Below are positions 1 through 11,899 of a stretch of 64,000 nt of DNA, in pieces; positions within the stretch are counted from its first letter, which is position 1; each line of letters starts with the position of its first letter. Both the position numbers and the translations under genes were made by a program. The stretch covers positions 4,092,001 through 4,156,000 of the forward strand of contig CM073195.1 in NCBI GenBank assembly GCA_037042915.1, given 5' to 3'. Origin of the DNA: Auricularia sp. M13 (Eukaryota; Basidiomycota; Agaricomycetes; Auriculariales; Auriculariaceae). The notes beneath the pieces are model-generated. The model saw only the letters and a program-made list of their open reading frames with translations, was not told where the DNA came from and made no database searches.

Positions 1-1678
1 TTCAGACTCCGCTCCGCCTCCTTGACTCCGCACTACTCGCACTCCTTGCGCACTCCACCATCGATCTGATCTTGTAGCGGGTCCCTATTAGATCGTGGAA
101 CCTCGCCTTTCAGCTCCTCTGACTATGCTCGCCCAAGTTCACCATCCTATTTATCACTTCGCCTCAAGCAACGTGTGCTTCGTGTCCTTTGCTTTGCTGA
201 CGAGGACTCGGCAACTGGCAGCTCGCAGATTTTTGGTCGTTGCTTTCAGGACTGCTCTGAACCGCGGATGGCATCTCCATGCACTTCTTCGCGCAACTAT
301 CTTGTGGCTGCTCAGAGCGAGCTGCTCGGATTGCTAGGCACTCATTTACACGCGCAATTACTTGCAGCGGCCTCTAAAATATCTCTTTGCGCATCGATCG
401 ACTGCGTCCAATTTCTGGGACATCGGCCAGTATCAACACGGCAACCTGAATCCTGTCAATTCCGGTGGATACTGTAGCTTACTGGAATAGTACAAAACGG
501 ACAGGTCTGATCGGCGTGTGCTTCCAAAGCTGGCTATTTGGGATCAGTCTCGGTCTCGGAGTGCGCGACTCTGCTCTGCACTCGCTCTGGAGACTGGCGC
601 TTTGAATCCCCTTCGAGTGGACTCTTCCCGGTGGCCCGGCCCCGACCCCCAACTGGAACTGACTCAGCATATGCTCTGCCAGAGACCGATCTGCGTCAAC
701 GGAACAGTGCCAGTTTTCCCCCCCTATGTCATTGCGGATGTGGAGTGACTGCAGCTCTTTTCTCCCAAGTATTCACTGTGCTCTATAGTACTGGCGACGA
801 CAAGAACTCGGCGGGCGTCGTTTTACAGTGATTCAGTTTTCAGTTCTGAGCTACGAGGCCAGACCTGCATGGCAGTGCTACCCTGCGTACTTTACTCGCC
901 CCGTACAGTATTGCCGCGGCCTTCTTGACTTTTCCGCACCTGGCTGTGGGAACGACCAGACCCCCGCGCTAGCTAGATATCACGATGAATGTACAGCACA
1001 GCGGATTTTCTGGCAGGCCCCTTTCAACTGCACTGCTTGTTGACGACGACCGTATCTCCTCTTCGAGCCAATTAATGCACATCTCCGGCCGGGTTCGTAC
1101 TCTCCGTATCCGGGCGAGGCTGAGGATTACTGTATGACTATGATTTCACTCAGGCTACAGTATAGTACGGACGCCTTTCCTTTCGGTACCTGGCAGCGCG
1201 TTGCATGACGACGGCTGCAGGACGATCCAATTGAATCTGCCACTGGTGAGAATCTGAGGCTTCGCAGGGCGGAGCCGGGCTCCGGGTGCGCGGTCCCGCG
1301 CTCGCCTTCTCGAAGGAGTTTCAGTCGGGGCACAACATGTTACATGGGTGCAGTTTGCGCACGCCCTTCCTGAGTTCCTTGCTGCGCAAGGAACATGCTC
1401 AGCTGATGCGCTAGGGGGGACGTTTAGCAGCGCATCCGATCGGGTGGGATAAGAACACGCTATGGATAGTTCTGCCGCACCGCATGTGAATAGGGCGGCG
1501 TGTGGGATGCAGGGTGGGCGAGATTAGAATAGAAGTAGGCGTAGTTGGTCAACAACAACAACAACAACAACAGGACCCGTTCCAGACAGCGAGTAGTGGT
1601 ACAACAGACCAGACAGCGAGTTCAGATTCCACAGCAAAAAGAAGATTGTGCAGCGGGCGGGGAGGGAAGGGGAGGGGT
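1..1678. other. No gene recognised
   Basis: Only short overlapping reading frames are present on both strands, with no recognisable domain and no convincing exon chain. A short (CAA)n run sits near 1550-1572, just past the stop of the minus-strand DUF6593 gene, and may lie in its 3' untranslated region. Confidence 0.5.
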
Positions 1679-2482
1679 TCATTGGTGGACGTCGAGGAGG
1701 GCGACGCGCTGGTTGCGCTCGAGGAAGAGGCAGCTGGCGACGCAGAGGTCCTGGATCTCGGCCGCGCGCGCGGAGAGCGCGAGCGTCGCGTCGACCTCGG
1801 GCGGCGCGCGGCGGTCCGCGTCGAAGTCGAGGTAGGAGCGCGTGAAGCGCGCGATGGGCCCGCCGGGCGTGTCGAGCGCGAAGAGCTGCTGCGTGTGAGA
1901 CACCGGGACGGGAGTGAGACATACGGGAATGGGCGGCAGCGCACCTCGAGCACCCACTGCCGCTGCGTCCAGCGCCCGCGCCACTCGTACAGCCGGTTCA
2001 GCTGGTCTTCTAAGACGTAGAACTCGTCGCAGGATCTAGGTGCGGTCAGTCAGGAAGACGGGCTGGACGGACGCGGCGCACTTGTTGGGCGGGGCGTGCA
2101 GCCGGAGCCAGTGCGCGAGCAGCACGGGGCCGCGGTCGGCAAAGACGACGAGGTCGTTCACGACGCCGTGCGCGTGCAGCTGCGCGACCGTCTTGGGCGG
2201 CACGCGCTTGCCGTTGCTGGCGCCGGCGTCGGTGCGCAGCAGACTGGTGACGCCGGCGCCGGCGTCTGTGGTGGTCTGGTAGAGCAGGGCGCCGTTGGGC
2301 AGGTAGAGGGCGGTGTTGCGGGGGTCGTCGGGGAAGAGGGTGAGGACGGTGTGGGCCTGCAGCGAGGCCGTCGACGGCGGCGCCGAGAGCGACATCCGAT
2401 TCCTGTGCAGCGGGCCGGACGAGAATGAGATGTCCAGCTGCGAGAGGCTCGACGACGGCAATTTGGCGTGGAATGCTTGCAT
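1679..2482 (-). CDS. DUF6593 domain protein, three exons
   Basis: Exons at 2482-2082, 2035-1945 and 1888-1679 join in one frame to give 233 residues. Both introns (46 and 56 bases) start GTGCGC and end AG. The core reads like the basidiomycete DUF6593 family: an N-terminal stretch with DDPRNTALYLPNGALLY, a middle strand segment with LNRLYEWRG, then PGGPIARF and a C-terminal AAEIQDLCVASCLFLE helix, which is the family's most typical ending. The domain is all-beta plus this helix; its biochemical role is unknown. ATG 2482 is the first start after an upstream in-frame region without domain similarity; ATG 2395 is possible and would drop 29 residues. High GC and strong codon bias across exon 3 support coding. 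Confidence 0.8.
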
Positions 2483-2925
2483 CCCAAAGACTGCACTAAG
2501 ACCACCAGCGTGAGCAGAGAACGGAACGGAATGCGCTGATCGAAACTGCGCCCTGAGCCACGCCACGCAACATCGGGATCTTTCCGGCTCCCGAATCTCC
2601 GGCTCAACCGTTAGCGACCGAAGCCCGCCGCTTGCCCCGCATTTTTTGACCGTAAACATCATGCAACTGCAAGAACCCGTGCCTGTGTGCAATCCGCCAC
2701 ATTTCTTTCTTTCTTTCCTTTTTCTTTCCTGAGCGCTGGACGGCCCGGCTCCCCAGGCACTGATACTGCGCGGCTCCTATCTGCACCTAGAAGCGTGATT
2801 CGGAGCGCGCCCCGAGACGCTCACGTGGCTGCGTGCGCCGGGTCCCCACGCCGTTCGGACGCGACCATCCGTAACGCTAACAACTGACAGCTATGACACT
2901 GACAGCTGTACAGTTTCTCCTTCGT

Positions 2926-2966
2926 TCTGCATTCTGCGTTCTACGTTCTACATTCTGCGTTCTACA
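2926..2966. repeat. Short tandem repeat, about 10-base unit
   Basis: Roughly four degenerate copies of a unit like GTTCTACATTCTGC are strung head to tail. It lies outside any gene I can support. Confidence 0.6.
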
Positions 2967-3710
2967 TCGTATCGTACGGTCGGAACCGCTTGCGCATGCG
3001 TTCTGCACTTCGATTCAGACTGCTGAATGGAGCCATCAGGGACTCGGGGGTTCCACCTCAGCCGCTTTTGTTCCATCGTGTGCACCGTTCATGATAATGA
3101 TAGAACATGCGCGCGCCCCGCCCGCGCGGCTTCGTACGGCGCCCCAGCACTTCTTCCAGGTCCCTGCGGAGCTCAGCAAGTCTGCCCGCGGCGCCCCAGC
3201 CCGTCTTCGAGGTTCCCACAGCGTCCGACACACTTCCTGCGGCGCCCGAGCACACTTCCTGAAGCACCGGCACCGGCAGCTGTGTTCAACTGCCGTCGGC
3301 GGCCGTAGGTATGTAGCTTTTTCGTCATCGTCCACGCACATCATGCGCTCGCTGAACACACTTAGACTAGCTCGCCGATAATAATCCGGGTCCAGATGCA
3401 GCAGTGCGCTAGGATTATCGAAGAGCCCGTATGCATGTGGAATGAACATGCCATCTCCGAGGCGTGCGTCATGGTCCCGTCAGCCATACTATAACATTCT
3501 TGAGTTTCAGAGTGTATAGTTGCATAAAGTAAAGTACAAACGGGCAGTACGTTCCCTCGAGTCCGAGTCGGGCCAGCATAGTAAGTGCTTCACTTCAGTT
3601 CCGACGTTGAACAAACCCACGATTACAGTTACAGTACACATTGCGACGTCTCAGATTGTCACGTCTAAACCGGACGCCGCTGACGGAAATGACTCGTCCT
3701 AAGTCTGACT

Positions 3711-3874
3711 CTGCAGTCCTCGGTGTTGCTTCTCTGCAGTCCTCGGTGGTGCCTCTCCGCCTGCCTGCGTGAGGGCAGTCCTCGGTGTTGCTTGCCTTCG
3801 CTGCCTGCGTGAGTGCAGTCCTCGGTGTTGCTTCTCTGCATGAGTCCTCTGTGATGCTTCTCTGCCTGCGTGCG
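3711..3874. repeat. Tandem minisatellite, 4-5 copies
   Basis: The unit contains GCAGTCCTCGGTGTTGCTTC, followed in some copies by a CTGCCTGCGTGAG spacer. Copies differ by substitutions and spacer loss. Reading frames through it are probably a by-product of the repeat. Confidence 0.7.
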
Positions 3875-5739
3875 GATAAGTAAGTAATGATTGACGTCCG
3901 ACGCCCCGATATGGACGCCATGATCACGATCATGATCAGCAAGTTTTTTGAAATTCGTGTGGGAAGGACGTACCGTACTTGAGACGTAAAAGGCACTGGC
4001 AGAGAATCTGAGCGCCCAATTAAGTACGTAAAACATAATGCTGAGATGGACGTAACTTACAGTAGTATTGCTCCGGAGTCCGGACGACTGCGCATGCCAT
4101 TGTCATTGTCACCCGGAGCAATCTCAAGAGTCAGGCTGCGGCTAGCCTGAGGATTCTGTCAGATAGAAGGTTCAGTATGTATGGCAGTTTGCCTGAGAGT
4201 CGAATCGGCGGCAGGAGTAAATCAAAATGCCCTCGCCGCGCGAGCCAGTGCCTGGAATACCTAGCGGGGCAGGATCCGATTTTCTGAGTTACGCCACGTC
4301 GCTTGCAGTCGTGTCTCCTCGTCGGCACGGCCTGAAACATTTCGGTTCGGATATCCGTTAGCAAACAAAGCGCCTTCCCGCGTGCAAGGTTCAGTATTCT
4401 GCATCCGAAAAACAACTCGAAAAGAAGCAGGCGGAGCGAGACACAGGCTTTCAGCGAAGCAGAAGCCGATGGGTGCAGCAGAATACCGTTACTTCGCCAG
4501 GTAATAAGAGCGCTAAGCGTTTCTGGTTGGCAGGATGCTCTTGGCCGTGGGCTTGGGGATCGCGCCGGAGAACGAGAAGATGATAACGCGCTGCCACACT
4601 GGGAAAGTACTGTATGTATTCGCTGCCAGTGTTGATGGTCCGTGGAGATAGGTACTGACACAGCGCGCGAGGATCCGGATGCACTGACACGAGGCCGCGG
4701 AAAGGGACCAATGGGGCAGCGGGCAGCATCATGCATTGGTGAATCGCGGAACGTTGGACAGCGCTGCTGGGCCAGGCAACTCCGTAACCGCTGATATGGC
4801 GACGTGGTAGCGAGGGGAAGGCGGCGCGAATACCGGACTCATGAAGGGTGTGCGGGCGTCTGCTGACTGGAAGGCGCGGGCATTCAAATACAATGAGGCC
4901 ATGAGTATACTGAGCGTTCGACGGCCAACATACGCAAAAGGAAGCACACGTAGAAGAGATCACAGCGTGGGGCCTGCAGACCCGAGCACCCACTGCGCGC
5001 TTGCGAATCGCAAGGCGTTGCGAACGTTGCGAGTAGGGTGATAGCGCTTTGTCTGAGGTGCGTTGCGACGGAGGATGGGGATGGGCTACGAGAGCTCAAG
5101 CAAAGCAGCGAGCCTGAAAGCAATGCAACGCTGTAATATGGTCCGGGATGATGGAGGGCGGAGACGCCGGAGTCTGAATACTCGAACTCCTTTTTCCAAT
5201 TTCCACTCGCCAGCTTGCTTATATCTTTTCAATGTGCTGCGCGCTTGTCAGCTTGCTCTCTACGAGCCATACGTCTATACTGGGCCTACGCGACGAAGCG
5301 CTGGCAGCGAAGACTCTGACTCTGGCAACAATTTTTGTCTGTTGATGCTACGCAGCTACTGACAACGACCTTCGCGAAATGCTTTCCGGGACTCGGGATA
5401 CTCGCGCGCGTCGACCACTCGCTCAAACTAGGAAATTATATCGGCGACAGGACGAATCTGCTCCAACTGACTCCTGCTCGTCGAGCCGATCTGGATTCCG
5501 TGGACGTCGGCGCACTTGATTCTGCATTCGAGGACGATGTTGAGGCTGATACTCTATCTTGCTGCGCGGGCGCGATAGGACTGTCGGAATCGACGTTGAA
5601 GCCGGCGTTCCCGGACACTTGCGTCGTGGACGAATGCGATGGCAGTGACGGTCCTGCCGCAGCGTATCGCGAGCGCATGGTCCCAGCGTGGACCGCCCGC
5701 TCTGTTTTGTCTCAGGTTATCTTTTCCGTTTATGTCTCA

Positions 5740-6010
5740 ACATGCTCGATGGCCAGAATGCGGTGCGCATCAGATTCAGGACCTCCTGCTCCCACTCCCG
5801 CCGCATCTTTCCAGCTGAACACGTATCCCGCACCCTTTTCTTTGCAGCGGCAACCTTCTCGGCACCTCTCCGGTCGAAATTTTCGCGACGATAGGCGTCG
5901 CCCCACTGGCAACGGAAAATTGGAGCGTGAAAATAGACAGGCCGAGTGCCTCGACAAGCACCGTATCACGATTCACCGCGGCCGCCCCTAAGCCGGTGCG
6001 GCTCCGTCGC
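5740..6010 (-). pseudogene. Alcohol dehydrogenase (MDR) fragment
   Basis: On the minus strand, the segment reading RDTVLVEALGLSIFTLQF and then SVASGATPIV matches the cofactor-binding start of the intact ADH at 9846-11314 (GDTVLIEGTGGVSIFALQ, ALASGATPIV). After a change of frame near 5880, AEKVAAAKKR and EWEQEVLNL match AEKIAAVRKL and WHHEVLIL of the same protein. Only this part of the Rossmann domain is recognisable; the N-terminal half and the C-terminus are missing. The glycine motif has also decayed from EGTGG to EALGL. A 218-residue open frame on the opposite strand (5335-5991) is an antisense artefact of this decayed copy. Confidence 0.7.
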
Positions 6011-6286
6011 AAGCGTCAATTCCATTCGCTTATTCATTACTTCGGGTTGCTCCATGGCATACGCAGCCTCCAACTTATCTCAGATTCACTGGCCGAACGC
6101 ATCTCAGAATTCTTCGTAGCGCGTTGATTGTACGTGGCAAGATAGCATATTCATATTCATGTTGGACTAATGCATTCCAGTGCATTATAGACAAATCCGT
6201 ATGCTAGCGAAGACAAACACAGTGCGATGCGACGACAGCGATCGATAGCAAGACCGGATAACTGAGGCAAGGGATAGGAACGACGT

Positions 6287-6871
6287 TCAGGGCCGGCGGC
6301 GCACAGGGACATCTGAGAGGATCACTTCGGCACGGCGAGGCAGACGGTGAGCCCGGGGGCTAGGGGCATCCTCGGCCTGCGACACAACCGAAGCTGCCTG
6401 CCGGTGCGAGTCCGCGAGGTCGAGGCGCCTGCGCGGGATCGGGTATGGCGGCGGCTGGCTGGGCGCGTGCACGTTGCGCAGTCTGCGCGGGATGGGGTAC
6501 GCGGGCGCTGTCTCGAAGGCGTCTGCGGCCTGGCGCGGGAGGACGGCTGACGGAGGGAGGACGTCCTCGATCGCCGCCGGCTGGATTGGCGGGCGAGGGA
6601 GCGGGCGCGAGTGGATGCGGTCCAGGGATGATGGCGCAGCATCGTTCTTTGCGGCAAGAACCTGAAGAAAATGGTTAGGTTAGGACGCGGCAAATGAGGA
6701 GGGAATGGAAGTCAGACGTACTGCATGCATCGAGCTGACCGGCTCCAGTGCGCGCTGCGCAGGGGCGAAAAGCATGCCGCAATCGGCGGCGGGGCGCACA
6801 GCGCCTTGAATGTACCGAACGCCATTGCCGCTCGGGATGCGAGGGCGAGGAACGACGAGGATCGGGTTCAT
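6287..6871 (-). CDS. Small Pro/Arg-rich hypothetical protein, two exons
   Basis: Exon 1 is 6871-6722 and exon 2 is 6661-6287. The intron has GTACGT...TTCAG ends and a CTAAC branch site, and the join is in phase, giving 174 residues. The N-terminal 50 residues (MNPILVVPRPRIPSG) form a compact segment. The rest is disordered and contains two near-copies of a motif, AYPIPRRLRN and PYPIPRRRLD, about 16 residues apart. No known domain, signal peptide or membrane segment is visible. A TATA-like box on the minus strand at 6972-6967, about 95 bases upstream of the ATG, supports a real promoter. Function unknown. Confidence 0.6.
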
Positions 6872-6966
6872 GGTCGAATTGAGTATGGGTAAGAGGGGCG
6901 CGTGTGAGTGCGAGTTTGAGATGGAAGACGGGCTCTGCGATGCTGCATAGAGAACTCAGCGGGAGA

Positions 6967-6972
6967 CTTATA
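6967..6972 (-). promoter_or_regulatory. TATA-like box of the 6287-6871 gene
   Basis: The minus strand reads CATATAAGTC about 95 bases before the ATG at 6871. Confidence 0.4.
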
Positions 6973-7317
6973 TGGCGAGCAGTATTCCAATCGAGACCAG
7001 TTGTAGTTGGGACTAACGCGGAGTCGCGCATCCGAGATGGGTCTCAGTCAAGACTGCAATAACCAGCCTTGCCCCGCGGCGGGAATACCAGTACAACCCA
7101 GTCAATTCCAAAATACCAATCGCTACGGCCATTATGGCCGTTTTCACAGCTAGGAGCTCGTCACTGTCTAATGCTCAGCGGGATGATGACACTCTGTATG
7201 ACAATGATGTTCGCATAATATACTATACGCTTCTATAGTTGCACTGCGTACGAGGATTATTAAATCATCTACTATCCGCCAACTGGAGGAAGCTAACACC
7301 ACCGACGTCATGGTATT

Positions 7318-8916
7318 CTAGTCGCACCGGAAGCTGAGTCTGCCCGAAAGATCTCTGCGCAGAAAATAAACAGGTTGGGTCGTCTTTCCACGGAGACGGA
7401 CGCCATTGGCGGTGTCGATGCGCAGCTCAAGAGGCTGACTGGTATCAGATAGCATAGTTTCGTGATCAGACGCGACGGATTCGGACTCTCGCTGGTCCTC
7501 CGGCTCGCCTTCCGTCGAGCCCCCAAAGTCACCAAAGTTGGACCCAGACTCAGATGGTTGATTACCGCCGACTATCAAACAATCGGCGATGAAGAACGCC
7601 AGGTGCTCCAGGTCCACAGGTTCGAGCGGCCCAGAGTACCCTGTATCGCGGCGAAGCTCCAATCTTGAAAGCACTGGCGCATAAATTACGCCAAGGCTGT
7701 AAGCCGGGTCTAGCAGCGAATGGCTCAGCCCCGAGGCCGAAGCGTCGCCACAGGTGATGGATAGCGAGAGCATGCGGGGAAGCGCGATGCCTTGTGAAAT
7801 GAGGGAATCTGTCCCGGGAAAGTAGAGAGGGAGGACGAGGTGCTGCAGGTGATTCGATATGCTCGCCATCGGGAGAAGGTGCAGCAAGTCCCGGGGATCG
7901 CTCGGATCAGCACAGAGGTACGTGGTCCGATCTTCCCTTGTACCCAAGGAAAGTTCGGCGCGGTCGTGGTCAGTGATAATTAGCGTTGTGTCGGTGAATT
8001 CATCGCCTCGCGCGGCGGCCATTTGAAGCATCCAGATTGATCGGGAGCGCAGCGTGACCTTTGGAAACCGCAGGTATCCGAGTTCCGCCATATCGTGGAG
8101 GGACATAGGAAGATCGGAATCGTCGATGAGCATGAACTCTTGCAGCTGAACGTGTCGCGGCACCGGAGGCAATAAGGTGTGCGGCTTGATATTGTCGTAG
8201 CCGAGTCGAGTGACATTCGGAAAGAGGCTGAACAGAGCGTCCAGATTCACAGTTGTCGTGCCGAGCCAAACAGACTTCACATCACGAAAGGCGGGACAAA
8301 TTTCAGGCAGACCTACTCCATATAGGTCCACAGATTGAAGGTTCGGGGCGTAGTTGTTGAAGGTGTCTTCCCAGAGCCAGAGTATGACCAGCTCCGCCGA
8401 GTCACTCTGCACACTGATCGAAAGATTGCTGAGCACGGGCGCATCGAATCGTAAGGGGTGCAGAGTTTGGGCGTCTTCATGAAGCTCGGCTATGGGGAAT
8501 TCGAGCACCATGCGCAAATCGTATAGCCTCGGGGCAAGGATGCGCAGGCACCCGGCCAAGCGGGCCCAGTCCTCGCATGTCAGCACAGAAAGGGCGAGTC
8601 GAACCGGCATCTGACCAGAGCGCACGTATATCTGCTGCGTGGCGCTCGGTTCGGGGATGGAATCCAGGCGCAGGTCGTTCCAGAGTTGGGCGCAGCTCGC
8701 GCTCGCATCGCGCCAGTGCTTGCAGACTAGCGCGAGCCTGAAAATATCGCGAAAGGGCAGGAAAGACCAACACAATGTCTGCAGCTCAACGGGGAGAGCG
8801 CGCAGCGCGTCGCGTACTCGATTCCGGGCCGATGCTGCGTGACTTGTAACAATGAATAAGCGGTCGTAGCGCCAAAGTTGTACTCACGTTGTGGAATAAT
8901 CCATATGTTGATTCAT
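7318..8916 (-). CDS. F-box protein with LRR-like tail
   Basis: A 29-base first exon (8916-8888) and a long exon (8842-7318) flank a 45-base GTGAGT...AAG intron and join in frame to give 517 residues. The F-box lies at about residues 16-50 and reads LPVELQTLCWSFLPF followed by RDIFRLALVCKHWRDA, with the family's LP, F-R-D and CKHWR landmarks. Such proteins are substrate receptors of SCF ubiquitin ligases and contact SKP1 through this motif. The remainder has repeated hydrophobic segments (APVLSNLSISV, NLQSVDLYGV, RMLSLSITCG) typical of the diverged LRR solenoid in fungal F-box proteins. Target unknown. Residues from about 430 on are acidic and low-complexity. An annotation starting at the inner Leu-Cys-Trp would lose the F-box. 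Confidence 0.88.
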
Positions 8917-9344
8917 TGTGCAAGTATTTGCTGGTCGAGACGAAGGAACAATCGTCGGTGGGCGTTGATTCGGCGAGATAGTCGTGGTTCGTTGCAAAGT
9001 TTGTAAGTTGTTTGGCACAACAAAACAAGCCGGCGCCTCCGCATCAGGTACTTAATTTGCTAAGGCGCAGTTCCGCATGATCAAAAGAAAAAGCGCACAC
9101 TTTTTATTTGGGTGCTAAAGCAGGTGAGGATTATGTATCAAATTGGAGGTCACGTGACTTGCTTGGTGCCTCGGGGAATGTGTTGCTGCTGTACTGAGAT
9201 GCGTCCCCATTGCTAGTTAACCATTCATATCTTAAGATTCCTCCTAGCAATTTGGTATTATCGTACCCGGTACCCGACGGACAACTTCTGCTACGAAGCT
9301 CAATGACATTTCTACTTGGAGAGATATCGCGCGCCCCTCTATGC
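8917..9344. other. Intergenic, no gene
   Basis: Upstream region of the F-box gene. It is AT-richer than its surroundings, with no exon chain. No clear TATA box could be tied to ATG 8916. Confidence 0.5.
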
Positions 9345-9838
9345 CTGCTCTCCCCAGCTCATCGTGGCGGATTTGCTGGGGACGACGGAGGGGCTGCTTG
9401 CGACAGTCAAGTTCCTCCGGACCAGCGGCGCATTCCTCAAGCCCGCGGACGAGGATGCCGCGCCCGCAGACGCCTAGCGGGCGCGCCGCAGGCGCGCCCG
9501 CGCCCAACATAACCCCCACCCTCCCCACCACACGGCAGCACGAGTCGCCGCTCCTAGAACCCCCACAGATTCATACACGGACTATTACACCTAGTAGATC
9601 GCGCTCTGTACCATCGCGACGACTCAGTTTCCAACCCCCATGTGCGACCCTAGATACACTTCGGTCCCTAGACACCCTACCTGTTCCGGCTTCCTTCCCC
9701 TATTTTGTGACTTCATTGGCTCTATTTTTTTTGGTCTCACCCCCGCTCCATAGTCCCCGGATTGTGCGGCAATGCGTCTTGGCTCTACTATCTGTAGCCT
9801 GTTGCATCTATATACACTGATTCATCATCATCATCAAT
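9345..9838 (+). mobile_element. 5'-truncated LINE 3' end (Tad-like), tentative
   Basis: A plus-strand frame ends VADLLGTTEGLLATVKF then LRTSGAFLKP before a stop at about 9477. This resembles the C-terminal tail after the RNase H domain of agaric Tad-type LINE ORF2 proteins. About 360 bases of non-coding tail follow and finish in a short TCA/CAT repeat (9820-9838), the usual end of such LINEs. No reverse transcriptase part remains. The insert abuts the 3' end of the ADH gene on the opposite strand. The assignment rests on the tail sequence alone. Confidence 0.45.
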
Positions 9839-9845
9839 GACATTT

Positions 9846-11314
9846 CTACGTGACCTTGACTACGATCTTCCCAACGTGCTTCTGAGTCTCCATATATCTG
9901 AGCGCGTCGACCAGCTCTTCGAAAGAAAAGACTCTATCGATAACGGGCCGAATTTTTCTCGCCGCCATCAGCTTGTTCATGTCCTCGAATCTGCAAATTG
10001 TGTAACTTTGACGTGGTGGGATGCTGGTGGCAGTACTAACTGCGTGCGAGAGCCTACCAGAATGCCGCGAATGTTGACTCCCTTGAGAACAATCCGCAGG
10101 AATAAGTCGGGACTGCTATCCTTCTGCAAGTCCCCAGTTAGTATCATACCGCGGCTGGTGAAGATGGCTGGTGAAGATGGCTCAGAAGGACTGACGCCGG
10201 CTCTGAACCCGATTCCACTGATAGTTCCACCGTAACGAGTGCATTGCAAAGTCTTGTCGAGGGACTTGCCACCAGCGACCTCGACCACATGGTGAACGCC
10301 CTCGCCTCCGGTCTGGGACAAGCGAATGCTCGGGTTGAGATGCGATCGCGTTGTATTGGCGGGGAGATAGGGACGCACCAGTATGAGGACTTCGTGGTGC
10401 CAGTCGGGCACCTCCCTGTAGTTGATGACGTGCTCTGCTCCAAGCTTGCGCACAGCAGCGATCTTCTCGGCCGAACTTGAGAGGACGATGGGCGTCGCGC
10501 CGCTCGCCAGGGCAATTTGTAACGCAAAGATTGAGACTCCACCAGTGCCCTCAATGAGCACAGTATCGCCGCCTTTGAGAGGGTGTGGCCCGCCAAGTAG
10601 AGCATTGTACGCAGTCACCGCGGCGCACGGCAAGGTCGATGCCTCTTCATAGCTCATGAAGTCGGGAATCCTCACCAACGCCTGTTTGAGTTGCCGTCTC
10701 AGAAGGGACTCAATACGACCCCGGATGTCTACGCGCACCTCGGACGGAAGGACCTTGAACGTGCTCAGAACACCGTCGACCCCGGCGCCGAGCGTGCCGT
10801 TCTCTGTGGTCTTATCGAGCTCGCCGTGAATGTGCAGGATGTTAAAGTTGGCGGCCACGCGGTCGCCCGAGCGCCATTTGACGACCTCGCTTCCGACGTT
10901 GATCACCTCGCCCGCGGCGTCGGAGCCAAGGACCACCGAGGGGCGGAGGCTGCAATCCGCATTGAGAATGAATGTGAGAGCAGCTCTTGCTTCCAGAAGC
11001 TCACGGCAGTGGATACAGTCCTTTTGACACGCTCGTGTCGCGCCGCTGCAATGAGTTGGCACAGATCATCTGGTAAGCCCCAGGCAATGATAGGGGGGGC
11101 TCACGCTCACCTGAAGAGATACAGCGTGGACCTTGATCAGCACGTCTGTAGGACCCAATGTCCCGACGTCTGCAGTGTGAAGGCGTAGTCCATCGTATCC
11201 AATGGGCGGCTGCATGTCCGTAAGCAGCGGGACAACAAAATTCAAGACGTGAGTGACACTTACATCAGAAATGCGCCATTCCCGAGTTGTGAATGTCTCA
11301 GGTTGAGCGGACAT
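9846..11314 (-). CDS. Zinc-independent alcohol dehydrogenase (MDR family)
   Basis: Eight exons (11314-11264, 11209-11111, 11045-11005, 10949-10741, 10683-10379, 10312-10196, 10123-10041, 9990-9846) join in frame to give 349 residues. The seven introns are 50-72 bases; one contains a perfect TACTAAC. The GroES-like N-terminal half has PTDVLIKVHAVSLQ and VVLGSDAAGEV. The Rossmann half has LIEGTGGVSIFALQ and SSSAEKIAAVRKLGAEHVI, then GGEGVHHVVEV. The C-terminus reads VFSFEELVDALRYM and HVGKIVVKV, the normal family end. The cysteine-rich structural zinc loop and catalytic zinc ligands of classical ADH are absent, so an NAD(P)H-dependent quinone-oxidoreductase-like role in the cytosol is likely. 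The substrate cannot be read from sequence. A decayed relative lies at 5740-6010. Confidence 0.92.
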
Positions 11315-11899
11315 TTTAGATGGAGCTGGTTGCTGAGGCTGGCGAGGGTCGAGTGTGAGTATCAATCGCCTGTAACTGAAAAAAGATTGAGCTTTTAAAC
11401 TCTGTCCTCAAGAAGGCTGAAGGCTTCAGACAAACGGCTGACTCACGCTGAAAGAGCGTACCCCGCAGCTTAGCTGATCCTGATCGACATTACTAAGCAC
11501 GCACCAGAATGTGGAAGCGCAGTGGGCCGCTACTGACAGAGAACTCGACGCGTTCTGCGAATGAAGTGTAGGTACTGCTTTCATATGCCAATGTGGGCGG
11601 TTATTCCTGCCCACGAAGTGGGCTCAGCAGGCTAACGAAGATCCAGCACGGAGGAAGCGTTCTACGTCACCGCAGTCGTGATCTCTGGATTTTCCACGTG
11701 GCAAGAAGGTCCCGACCACGGACGCCCATAGGAGAGCTGGTGCCCAGACACGCCAGAAAATGCACTCGCTGAACTAGGGGAAGCCAATGCCCTGTGCCGA
11801 ATAACAAGTGACAACCAGTCAGGAAGCTCAGGTGACTGGATTGATTTGTATACATTTGTATACATTGCACCTTGGTCGTTCCTCTGCGCAGGTCACACG
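11315..11899. other. Intergenic, no gene
   Basis: No exon chain or repeat is visible between the ADH start and the broken F-box-like gene. Confidence 0.45.

Larger units (their letters stand above)
2483..5739. other. Gene-poor stretch with short tandem repeats
   Basis: I find no coherent gene. A minus-strand open frame of about 137 residues at 3036-3449 starts well but becomes Arg/Cys-rich without a family match, and several frames at 4131-5123 look random. Imperfect tandem repeats lie at 2926-2966, 3130-3260 and 3711-3874. Confidence 0.45.

Noticed and set aside
5335-5991. 218-residue plus-strand open frame
   Set aside because: It is antisense to the decayed ADH fragment and has no family similarity of its own.
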